Assembly: GCA_017619585.1 (NCBI GenBank) | Contig: JAFZSA010000028.1 | Span: 62,001 to 126,000 of the forward strand | Length of the DNA stretch: 64,000 nt | Source of the DNA: Bacteroidaceae bacterium | GTDB taxonomy: Bacteria; Bacteroidota; Bacteroidia; Bacteroidales; Bacteroidaceae | Direction of reading: 5' to 3' | In this document: positions 38,892-46,628 of the stretch, one piece after another | Layout: the number at the start of each line of letters is the position of its first letter | How positions within the stretch are numbered: position 1 is the first letter of the stretch | Position numbers and translations under genes: made by a program | The notes under the pieces: model-generated | The model's input: the letters and a program-made list of their open reading frames with translations, nothing else | Databases searched by the model: none | What the model was told of the DNA's origin: nothing

Positions 38892-40604
38892 TTATCGTTT
38901 CTCCTTAGTTACCTCGCGGAACTCTGTACACGTCATGCCGTACGCATTGCGGAACAGACGTGCCAGGGTGGCACGACTGGGAATACCTGACATCTCACCA
39001 ATGATGGCAATGGCATCATCAGTAGTCTTGAGCAGGCGTGCCACATATTCCAGACGATAGCGCGTAATGAAGTCCGTAACGGTCTCTCCATGCGAACACT
39101 CGTGAATAGCCTGTACCACATACTTGGCATTGGTACCAAGGAGCTGGGCCAGCATATCACGGTTCAGGTTCTCATCGGTATAGGGTTGCTGCTCCGTCAT
39201 GAGCATGCAGATACGACGGAAGAGTTGCTGACCGGCAGTAAGAGTTTCCTCCGGTTCAGCCTGCAACTGTTCTATGGCTTGCTGCTGTTCCCGTTCACGT
39301 TGTTCTATATCAGCCAGTAGGCGACGGTTCTTCGCAAGCAATACCTTATTATATATATGAGAGCGCCACAGGAAATAGGCAATGAGCAGACAGATGAGGA
39401 CTGCAGCAATAAGGATAATACGGTGAACGATGAGCGACTGACGGCTGTTGATGATTTCCTGTTCCTTCTGGTGGATTTCCTCCTGCTGCTCCACATCAGC
39501 CTTCCTTTCCTGCAAATGGATAGAATCGGTCAGATGACGTATATAGTCGCCATAAGCAATAGCCTCTTCCTTGCACCCAGCCTTTTGCAACGTCTCATAC
39601 AGACCCATCATGTAGTTTTTGATGTACAAGGTGTTGATGGTACTTCCTTGTGCCAAATATAGGGAGTCGGCCTGATGAAACAGTTGGATGGCCTCGTCGT
39701 AACGCTCAGTCATAGCCAGATAGCGTGCATCGGCGCCGATGTCATATACCGTTGGATTTTCTGCCTGCCGGTGCTTCAGGTAAAGGGCCTCGGCCTTTTC
39801 ATACTGACCATTGGCGGCATAGATCATAGCCTGACCGATAGTAATGTTGTTGTGACGCCAATTGCGAACATAGTCCGGCACATTAGAGCAACGGTCCAGA
39901 CGAGCCAAGGCTGTGTCACCTTGCGCAACCAGAGATAAAGCCTTTTGTGGCATTCCCTCTTCAAGGTAAAACTCCGTTGTCTCTATAACGGCTACGACCA
40001 TGGCATCTATCACCCAGTAATCGTCGGGATGCGTCACGCCATCCATCATCAGCTTGATTCCTTCCAAATAAAAGCGTTCGGCCTCATCAAGGTGTCCCAG
40101 GAACTTCTCGCAATCCCCCTTTAAGACCAACACACGACTTATCACCCGCAATGCCACATCCTCTCTGATACTGGATGTCCCGTCACCTTGCTTCCGTTCA
40201 TTCTCAACGTCTTCGATAATCTCGTCGCATATACGGAGAACCTTACCGTATTCGCCATTTCTTTCCAAGAATCCGTTCACCATGAGAACGGCCGAATAAT
40301 AAGAAACAGGCTCGCGTTTTAGCTCAGGGTTGTGCAATATCTGTTCGCCATAGAATATAGCCAGACGTGTGTGGCCCAACTGCCCGTATATAGTGCTCCT
40401 GATGAGGTTGGCTCTTGCCGTTGAGAACACGCCCGCCCGCTCTGCACTGTCTACGCGTGCCAATACCTTTTCGGGGGTTTTGTACAGCATGTCCTGATAT
40501 TCTTGTCTCAGCCGTGTTGCCTCCTCGCTGCGGTCAGGCTTTGTGCAACCCACCGTCAGGGTCAGTGCGAAACATAGTAGAATAAGATGTAAGGTTAGTC
40601 TCAT
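38892..40604 (-). CDS. Membrane-anchored TPR regulator with AraC-type DNA-binding domain (copy 2)
   Basis: 570 residues with the same plan as copy 1: lipobox-like LTVGC (C20), TPR-like sensor (about 30-380), membrane helix near 393-413, coiled coil (EQREREQQQAIEQL) and AraC-type domain at the end. 25 nt separate it from copy 1 downstream, so the pair is probably one transcript. It begins 33 nt after rnhB. The natural target is predicted to be the direct repeats at 37044-37082 and the giant-protein genes; this is inferred from location only. Confidence 0.85.
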   Translation of the reverse strand: MRLTLHLILLCFALTLTVGCTKPDRSEEATRLRQEYQDMLYKTPEKVLARVDSAERAGVFSTARANLIRSTIYGQLGHTRLAIFYGEQILHNPELKREPVSYYSAVLMVNGFLERNGEYGKVLRICDEIIEDVENERKQGDGTSSIREDVALRVISRVLVLKGDCEKFLGHLDEAERFYLEGIKLMMDGVTHPDDYWVIDAMVVAVIETTEFYLEEGMPQKALSLVAQGDTALARLDRCSNVPDYVRNWRHNNITIGQAMIYAANGQYEKAEALYLKHRQAENPTVYDIGADARYLAMTERYDEAIQLFHQADSLYLAQGSTINTLYIKNYMMGLYETLQKAGCKEEAIAYGDYIRHLTDSIHLQERKADVEQQEEIHQKEQEIINSRQSLIVHRIILIAAVLICLLIAYFLWRSHIYNKVLLAKNRRLLADIEQREREQQQAIEQLQAEPEETLTAGQQLFRRICMLMTEQQPYTDENLNRDMLAQLLGTNAKYVVQAIHECSHGETVTDFITRYRLEYVARLLKTTDDAIAIIGEMSGIPSRATLARLFRNAYGMTCTEFREVTKEKR

Positions 40605-40637
40605 GTTTTTACTTATCTATGTGATTATAGGATTATC

Positions 40638-41294
40638 TTAGTCGAAGTCAAATTCCAACTGTTGTGTATTTCCTAACAGGTTGAAGCTCATTCGGTGGTA
40701 GGGCGTAGTGCCGAACTGACGGATAGCCTCGCGGTGTACCTTGGCAGGATAGCCTTTGTTCTTGTCCCAATGATACTGGGGGAACTCCTCGTGGATGCGC
40801 AGCATGAAATCATCCCTATAGGTCTTAGCCAGGATGCTGGCCGCTGCTATGGAAAGGTACTTACCATCGCCCTTTACTATTGTTGTTGCTGGAATAACTG
40901 TTGGCTTGTTATCGTTATCGTTAACGTTATCGTTAGCCGTAGGCTCTTTGTAAGGTTTCCATCGATTACCATCCACAATGATGTTCTGGGGGCGCAGCTT
41001 CAACTGATCCAGCGCCCTGTGCATAGCCAGGATACTGGCATTTAAGATGTTTATCTGATCTATCTCCTTGTTGTCTACAACACCCACAGCCCATGCCAGT
41101 GCCTCGCGCTCTATCACCTCACGCAACTGGTAACGTTTCTTCTCTGTCAGCTGCTTGGAATCATTCAGCATCTCGTTCTGAAAGTCCGAAGGCAATATAA
41201 CAGCTGCGGCAAACACAGGGCCTGCCAGACAACCACGGCCAGCCTCATCACAGCCAGCCTCAATCACACCTTCTTTATAATACGCTTCTAACAT
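40638..41294 (-). CDS. rnhB: Ribonuclease HII with a repeat-coded insertion
   Basis: Endonuclease removing RNA from RNA-DNA hybrids. Acidic residues are in GCDEAGRG (D16, E17) and VDGN (D108); the late motif [17 protein letters not shown] and the RDD segment are present. 218 residues. Residues about 117-134 ([18 protein letters not shown]) interrupt a region normally reading like [17 protein letters not shown] and are coded by GTTATC/GTTAAC hexamer repeats (40907-40938). The insertion is in frame and the active-site residues are kept, so the enzyme is probably functional. Confidence 0.93.
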   Translation of the reverse strand: MLEAYYKEGVIEAGCDEAGRGCLAGPVFAAAVILPSDFQNEMLNDSKQLTEKKRYQLREVIEREALAWAVGVVDNKEIDQINILNASILAMHRALDQLKLRPQNIIVDGNRWKPYKEPTANDNVNDNDNKPTVIPATTIVKGDGKYLSIAAASILAKTYRDDFMLRIHEEFPQYHWDKNKGYPAKVHREAIRQFGTTPYHRMSFNLLGNTQQLEFDFD

Positions 41295-41300
41295 TATATA

Positions 41301-41340
41301 GTCCCCTCCCCTTAGAGGGGGAGGTCGGGAGAGGGTCTTT
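41301..41340. repeat. REP-like palindrome between sufS and rnhB
   Basis: GTCCCCTCCCCTTAGAGGGG followed by GAGGTCGGGAGAGGGTC; it fills the whole gap and touches the sufS stop codon. Confidence 0.8.
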
Positions 41341-42650
41341 TAAAACATCTGCCTAACTCTCTGTATACCAGCCACCAAGGCATCCACTTCTTCACGGGTA
41401 TTGTACAAAGCAAAACTGGCACGACAGGTACCCTCGATGCCCAAGCGGTGCATCAAAGGCTCTGCACAATGATGACCTGTTCGCACGGCAATGCCCAATC
41501 GATCCAACAAAGTGCCCATATCAAGGTGATGGATAAAACCCCTCTCCTGACCTCCCCCGAGGGGGAGGAACACTTGAAAGCTGATGACGGCATCATGCTG
41601 TTCGATATCCTTTGGACCAAAGATGTGCATGCCTTCTATCTCACTCATCTGCTGCATGGCGTACTGCGTAAGGTCGCGCTCGTGAGCCTCTATGGCATCC
41701 ATGCCGATGGCACTGACATAATCCAAAGCCCGTGCCAAACCCGTGCTTGCCACATAATCAGGCGTACCGGCCTCGAACTTAAAAGGAAGTTCATTGAAGG
41801 TAGTACGCTCGAATGACACATTCTTTATCATCTCGCCACCACCCATGTACGGGGGTAGTTTCTCTAACCATTCCTCTTTGCCATACAATACGCCAATACC
41901 TGTAGGGCCGTATATCTTATGTCCGCTGAAAGCAAAGAAGTCACAATCCAACTCCTGCACATCCACCTTCATGTGAGGTGTACTCTGTGCACCGTCTATC
42001 AGAACAGGAACCCCATGCTCATGAGCTATGCGAATGATTTCCTTTACCGGGTTGATAGTACCCAGCACATTGCTAACGTGCGTCACGCTGACTATCTTGG
42101 TACGCTCATTGAAGAGCTTTTCATATTCATCCATCCGCAGTAGCCCATCATCGGTGATGGGAATCACGCGCAACTTGATGCCTTTGCGCTGCTGCAATTG
42201 CCATGACACGATGTTAGAGTGATGCTCCATCTCACTGACAATCACCTCGTCACCCTCCTTCATACAAGCGTCCGAGAAGCATTGTGCCACCAGGTTGATA
42301 CTCTCGGTGGTACCACGGGTAAAGATTATCTCGCTGGTGCTACGGGCATTCAAGAACTTTCTTACTGTTTCCCTACTTCCCTCATGCAGTTCCGTTGCCT
42401 GCTGCGACAAGAAATGAACACCCCTGTGTACGTTGGCATTCACATTATAGTATTCCTCCGTCATAGCCTCCACCACCTGACGCGGCTTCTGCGTAGTAGC
42501 AGCATTATCCAGATATACCAACGGGTACTTCCCGTAGATGGTCTTGGTGAGGATTGGGAAATCCTTTCGGATCGGACCCACCTCCATCCCCTCCCGTGTA
42601 TGGAGGGGAGATTTTACATCTACGACTTGAGAATCTTTTATCTTATTCAT
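41340..42650 (-). CDS. sufS: Cysteine desulfurase SufS (contains REP-coded insertions)
   Basis: PLP enzyme that takes sulfur from cysteine for Fe-S assembly. Seen: YLDNAATTQKP, EMEHHSNIVSW, DGAQSTPHMKVD, the PLP-lysine in FAFSGHKIYGPTG, RTGHHCAEPL and the catalytic cysteine in GTCRASFALYNT. Two abnormal stretches exist. Near the start, MNKI is separated from RKDFPIL by about 23 residues partly coded by a REP-like element (42578-42615); joined, they give the usual SufS start. Late in the protein FLPLGGGQERGF interrupts SFQV...IHHLDMG and is coded by a REP-like element (41536-41570). Start at 42650 preferred; 42671 and 42587 are also possible. Confidence 0.93.
   Translation of the reverse strand: MNKIKDSQVVDVKSPLHTREGMEVGPIRKDFPILTKTIYGKYPLVYLDNAATTQKPRQVVEAMTEEYYNVNANVHRGVHFLSQQATELHEGSRETVRKFLNARSTSEIIFTRGTTESINLVAQCFSDACMKEGDEVIVSEMEHHSNIVSWQLQQRKGIKLRVIPITDDGLLRMDEYEKLFNERTKIVSVTHVSNVLGTINPVKEIIRIAHEHGVPVLIDGAQSTPHMKVDVQELDCDFFAFSGHKIYGPTGIGVLYGKEEWLEKLPPYMGGGEMIKNVSFERTTFNELPFKFEAGTPDYVASTGLARALDYVSAIGMDAIEAHERDLTQYAMQQMSEIEGMHIFGPKDIEQHDAVISFQVFLPLGGGQERGFIHHLDMGTLLDRLGIAVRTGHHCAEPLMHRLGIEGTCRASFALYNTREEVDALVAGIQRVRQMF
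41536..41570. repeat. REP-like element inside sufS (3' copy)
   Basis: ACCCCTCTCCTGACCTCCCC then CGAGGGGGAGGAA. It closely matches 59088-59116 and lies in frame within the coding region. Confidence 0.85.
42578..42615. repeat. REP-like element in the 5' part of sufS
   Basis: CCACCTCCATCCCCTCCC, loop GTGTA, TGGAGGGGAG, then ATTTT. Either in the coding region (start 42650 or 42671) or in the leader (start 42587). Confidence 0.75.
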
Positions 42651-42671
42651 CTGAACTATCCTTGTTTTCAT

Positions 42672-42713
42672 TCCCTCCCCTCCATTACGGGAGGGGTCGG
42701 GGGAGGGTCCCCT
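42672..42713. repeat. REP-like palindrome between sufD and sufS
   Basis: TCCCTCCCCTCCATTACGGG followed by AGGGGTCGGGGGAGGGTCCC, ending at the sufD stop codon. Confidence 0.8.
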
Positions 42714-43933
42714 TATTTACAGAGTTTGCATCCTTCGCATTTACTGAGTTCACCTCTGAGGCGTTTGTCAACCAACAAGTGCAATCTGTCTCTGAGCGCT
42801 TCCAAGGGGATGGTCTCAATTACCTCCGTAATGAAAGCCGACTTCAACAACAGCCTTGCTTCCTGCTCAGGGATACCACGCTGACGCATATAGAAGAGAG
42901 CGGCATCGCTGATCTGGCCTACGGTACTACCATGACTGCACTTTACATCATCGGCATAAATCTCCAGCATTGGCTGGGTGTACATACGGGCCGAAGAAGT
43001 GGCACACAAATTGGCATTCGTCTCGTTACTAACGGTCTTCTGGGCACCTTCGCGCACCAGTATACGACCGGCAAAAGCGCCTACTGCATTATCGTCGAGA
43101 ACATATTTATAGAGCTCATTGCTCTGGCAATGGCTCACCTGATGATCTATAAGGGTATTGTTATCTACACGCTGCATCTTGTCGGCTATCACACAGCCGT
43201 TCAGCACCACCTCAGAACCTTCGCCCTGCAGGGCAACATCCAGACGGTTGCGTGTATGACCGTTGAAAAGGGTAAAGCTGGTGTGACGTACCTGGCTGTC
43301 CCCACCCTGACGGATAAAGACGCTGGAGTAACGGGTACAGAGCAGATGTGTCTCTTCTACCTCATAGAGGTTCAGATGGCTGCCGTCACCGGCAAAGACT
43401 TCCACTACCTGATTGGTCAGGAAGTGTGTTTGGTCAACAGCTCTGTCCGTAATGATAACATCGGCCTCAGCACAATCCTCCATTACAATAAGGATACGAC
43501 GGTTAACCATAGTATCCTGCTCGCCCTTCAGTACATTACTTATCTGTATGGGGTGCTGCACCTTAGTATTACGTGGCACATAGATGACCAACGCATCTAC
43601 ACCCAGCATGGTGTTCAATGCCACAACGGCATCCTGCTTGTCCGCCAACTGATTAAAGAAAGGTGTGACATCTATGGGAGCCTCACTGATACGATGGCAG
43701 AATGGAAGGTCCTTCACCTGCAAGGGTGTAAGGGCAATGCCGTAGTTGGGAGCAAAGTCGGCAGCCACATCGGTGTACTTATAGCGCTCTACCTTACGGG
43801 TAGGGAACTGCAAAGCCTCAAACGTCTGCAAGGCAGCCTGACGCTGTGCATTCATCACCTCGCAGGAACGCTCTCCGATGAGTTTGCCAGCCTGAGCGTA
43901 AAAGTCGGTATATTGCTTTGCTGAATCTGTCAT
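42713..43933 (-). CDS. sufD: Fe-S assembly protein SufD
   Basis: Scaffold partner of SufB and SufC in the SufBC2D complex. 406 residues; the C-terminal beta-helix shows the family sequence CSHGSTVGQISDAALFYMRQRGIPEQEARLLL, where H and the flexible loop are conserved in SufD (shown here only as a family pattern: CSHGSTVGQ, then ALFYMRQRG). The end has CEGCKLCK. Start 2 nt after the sufC stop, so translation is tightly linked. Confidence 0.95.
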   Translation of the reverse strand: MTDSAKQYTDFYAQAGKLIGERSCEVMNAQRQAALQTFEALQFPTRKVERYKYTDVAADFAPNYGIALTPLQVKDLPFCHRISEAPIDVTPFFNQLADKQDAVVALNTMLGVDALVIYVPRNTKVQHPIQISNVLKGEQDTMVNRRILIVMEDCAEADVIITDRAVDQTHFLTNQVVEVFAGDGSHLNLYEVEETHLLCTRYSSVFIRQGGDSQVRHTSFTLFNGHTRNRLDVALQGEGSEVVLNGCVIADKMQRVDNNTLIDHQVSHCQSNELYKYVLDDNAVGAFAGRILVREGAQKTVSNETNANLCATSSARMYTQPMLEIYADDVKCSHGSTVGQISDAALFYMRQRGIPEQEARLLLKSAFITEVIETIPLEALRDRLHLLVDKRLRGELSKCEGCKLCK

Positions 43934-43935
43934 AC

Positions 43936-44688
43936 CTACAATCCTGCCTCTTCCTTAATCCAATCGAATCCACGATTCTCAATCTCCAATGCCAGTTCCG
44001 GACCAGCCGTCTTCACTATCCTGCCATCTATAAGCACATGTATGATGTCGGGCTTCAGATAATCCAGCAGTCGCTGGTAGTGAGTGATAACAATGGCACT
44101 GGTCTGTGGAGTACGCAACTTATTGAAACCCTCTGCTACAATGCGCAAAGCATCTACATCCAGACCACTATCCGTCTCGTCCAGAATGCTGAAGGTAGGC
44201 TCCAACATAGCCATCTGGAATATTTCGTTACGCTTCTTCTCACCGCCCGAAAAGCCTTCATTCACACTACGACTGGTCAGACGGCTGTCCATCTCAACAA
44301 TCTTACGCTTCTCACGCATTAGCTTCAGGAAGTCGCCGGCACTCATAGGTTCCAGACCCTGATACTGACGTTTGGCATTGAAAGCAGCACGAATGAAGTT
44401 TACCATGCTAACACCAGGAATCTCTACAGGTTGCTGAAAAGAAAGGAAGATACCCTCGTGGGCACGTTCCTCGGGTTTCATTGCCAGCAAGTCCTTGCCA
44501 TTAAAAGTGATACTGCCCTGCGTAACTTCATAGGCAGGATGACCTACGATCACATTGCTGAGAGTACTCTTGCCGGCACCGTTCAGTCCCATTATGGCAT
44601 GAACCTCACCGTCCCTGACAGTCAGGTTAATACCTTTCAATATCTCTTTGCCATTAATGCTGGCATGCAAATTATTTATTACTAACAT
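43936..44688 (-). CDS. sufC: Fe-S assembly ATPase SufC
   Basis: ABC-type ATPase of the SufBC2D scaffold. 250 residues with Walker A GLNGAGKST (near 34-42), the Q-loop LSFQQPVEIPG, an ABC signature FSGGEKKRNE, Walker B and D-loop LEPTFSILDETDSGLDVDAL, and an H-loop VITHYQR. It lies between sufB and sufD; the gap to sufB is filled by a REP-like inverted pair. Confidence 0.97.
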   Translation of the reverse strand: MLVINNLHASINGKEILKGINLTVRDGEVHAIMGLNGAGKSTLSNVIVGHPAYEVTQGSITFNGKDLLAMKPEERAHEGIFLSFQQPVEIPGVSMVNFIRAAFNAKRQYQGLEPMSAGDFLKLMREKRKIVEMDSRLTSRSVNEGFSGGEKKRNEIFQMAMLEPTFSILDETDSGLDVDALRIVAEGFNKLRTPQTSAIVITHYQRLLDYLKPDIIHVLIDGRIVKTAGPELALEIENRGFDWIKEEAGL

Positions 44689-44702
44689 ATTTATCTCAAC
44701 TC

Positions 44703-44787
44703 AGCCCCCTCCCCGCTCCCCCTTTGGGTGAGGGTTTAATTTATCTAACTTTAAGCACTCCCCCAAAGGGGGGAGATGGAGGGGGCT
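44703..44787. repeat. Inverted pair of REP-like elements between sufB and sufC
   Basis: Left arm AGCCCCCTCCCCGCTCCCCC with TTTGGG; right arm, read in reverse, AAGCCCCCTCCATCTCCCCC with TTTGGG. About 20 AT-rich nt lie between. The pair can form a long hairpin in the suf mRNA and fills the whole intergenic space. Confidence 0.8.
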
Positions 44788-46236
44788 TTACCCTACACTT
44801 CCCTCCAGACTTACACCCAGCAGCTTCTGTGCCTCAACAGCGAACTCCATGGGCAATTTATTGATAACCTCCTTAGCATATCCGTTCACGATAAGGCTCA
44901 CAGCCTCCTCGGTATTGATGCCTCGCTGATTGCAATAGAAGAGCTGATCTTCCGATATCTTGCTGGTAGTAGCTTCATGCTCCACCACAGCTGTATCATT
45001 GTGCACATCCATGTAGGGAAAGGTATGTGCTCCGCATTTGCTACCCAGCAGAAGCGAGTCGCAACTGCTGTAGTTACGTGCATTATCAGCCGTACTGGCT
45101 ACTTTCACCAATCCGCGATAAGCATTCTGACTCTTACCGGCACTGATACCTTTACTGATGATTGTACTCTTGGTGTTCTTGCCTATGTGAATCATCTTGG
45201 TTCCCGTATCCGCCTGCTGGTAGTTGTTGGTAACAGCCACACTATAGAACTCAGCCTGCGAGCCTTCTCCGCTCAGCACACAACTGGGATACTTCCAGGT
45301 GATAGCACTACCGGTCTCTACCTGTGTCCATGAAAGACGACTGTTCCTGCCCCTCAGATGACCACGTTTGGTAACCAGATTCAGCACACCGCCCTTGCCA
45401 TCCTTATCGCCAGGATACCAGTTCTGCACAGTACTGTACTTCACCTCGGCATTCTCCATCACCACAATCTCCACGATAGCTGCATGCAACTGGTTCTCGT
45501 CGCGCATAGGAGCCGTACAGCCCTCCAGGTAGCTGACGTAGGCATCATCATCACATACAATAAGAGTGCGTTCAAACTGACCTGTTCCTCTGGCATTGAT
45601 ACGGAAATAAGTGCTCAGCTCCATGGGACAACGGACGCCCTTGGGAATATATACAAAACTTCCGTCAGAGAAAACCGCACTGTTCAGTGCTGCAAAGAAA
45701 TTATCTTTGTAAGGAACCACGCTACCCAGGTATTCACGTACCAAGTCGGGATGCTCCTTTACCGCCTCGCTGATAGAACAGAAGATAATACCCTTTTCGC
45801 TGAGTTTCTCACGGAAGGTAGTCTTCACGCTCACACTATCCATAACAGCATCCACAGCTGTTCCTGCCAGTGCCATGCGCTCCTCCAGGGGGATACCCAG
45901 TTTGTCAAAGGTCTTCATCAGCTCAGGGTCAATCTCTCCGGACTTTCCGGAATCTCCTGATTTTCCAGCCTTGGTTGGATCTGCATAATAGCTGATTTCC
46001 TGATAGTTAATCTCGGGCATCTTCAAATGTCCCCATGTAGGTTCCTCCATTGTCAGCCAATGGCGATAGGCTTTCAGGCGGAACTCCAACAGCCAATCGG
46101 GCTCACCTTTCTTTTCGGAGATAAGGCGCACCACATCTTCCGAGAGACCTTTATCAATCACCTCGGTTTCCACGTCGGTAGTGAAGCCATACGCATACTT
46201 CTTCTCCGCCACCTCACGCACAAAACCGTTCTTCAT
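44788..46236 (-). CDS. sufB: Fe-S assembly protein SufB
   Basis: Main scaffold of SufBC2D. 482 residues; seen: [79 protein letters not shown] and [21 protein letters not shown] with family-typical cysteines (motifs quoted in part). Its ATG overlaps the cvpA stop by 4 nt (ATGA). Confidence 0.96.
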   Translation of the reverse strand: MKNGFVREVAEKKYAYGFTTDVETEVIDKGLSEDVVRLISEKKGEPDWLLEFRLKAYRHWLTMEEPTWGHLKMPEINYQEISYYADPTKAGKSGDSGKSGEIDPELMKTFDKLGIPLEERMALAGTAVDAVMDSVSVKTTFREKLSEKGIIFCSISEAVKEHPDLVREYLGSVVPYKDNFFAALNSAVFSDGSFVYIPKGVRCPMELSTYFRINARGTGQFERTLIVCDDDAYVSYLEGCTAPMRDENQLHAAIVEIVVMENAEVKYSTVQNWYPGDKDGKGGVLNLVTKRGHLRGRNSRLSWTQVETGSAITWKYPSCVLSGEGSQAEFYSVAVTNNYQQADTGTKMIHIGKNTKSTIISKGISAGKSQNAYRGLVKVASTADNARNYSSCDSLLLGSKCGAHTFPYMDVHNDTAVVEHEATTSKISEDQLFYCNQRGINTEEAVSLIVNGYAKEVINKLPMEFAVEAQKLLGVSLEGSVG

Positions 46237-46628
46237 ACCAATATAGAATAAACAGAGTGGAACAATGATGAAAGATACTGCTTAACAGGATCGAACTTGC
46301 CAAGTAAGAGCAGGACAAGACCTACTGCAAGCGCCCACTTGAAACAGCCCAGCAAGGCGCCCAAGAGGCGATTCATAAACCCGGCAAGAGGAACATGATC
46401 CAAGACCTTGGTGAAAAAAGTGGCTAGCAATCCCAACACCAAGGGCGTACCCAAGGTGATGAAGATAAAAGTCCATAAGTTACACCCAACGGTCTTGAAA
46501 TAGATGTAAGCAACACCCAGTCCTATGAGGAAGCCGCCCGCAGAGACGAGCTCCTCAAAAAGACCGTTCTTCCATCCGCTTATCAGCCCGTACAGCAATG
46601 CACAGGCACAAGCAATCTCAATCCACAT
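46233..46628 (-). CDS. CvpA family membrane protein
   Basis: 131-residue protein with four hydrophobic helices and the CvpA pattern: an early [19 protein letters not shown] with a conserved G-x-x-x-G-x-x-x-E spacing, and [21 protein letters not shown] in the third and fourth helices. CvpA-type proteins are linked to envelope homeostasis and colicin V production in E. coli; the exact role is unclear. The start shares one base with the infB stop (TAATG), and the stop overlaps sufB (ATGA), so it couples infB to the suf genes. Confidence 0.82.
   Translation of the reverse strand: MWIEIACACALLYGLISGWKNGLFEELVSAGGFLIGLGVAYIYFKTVGCNLWTFIFITLGTPLVLGLLATFFTKVLDHVPLAGFMNRLLGALLGCFKWALAVGLVLLLLGKFDPVKQYLSSLFHSVYSILV

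Noticed and set aside
41340..42671. Frameshift or pseudogene in sufS
   Set aside because: The frame is intact through both insertions and all catalytic motifs are kept.
42554..43924. 456-residue open frame opposite sufD
   Set aside because: sufD on the other strand is a clear family member and the antisense product shows no domain.
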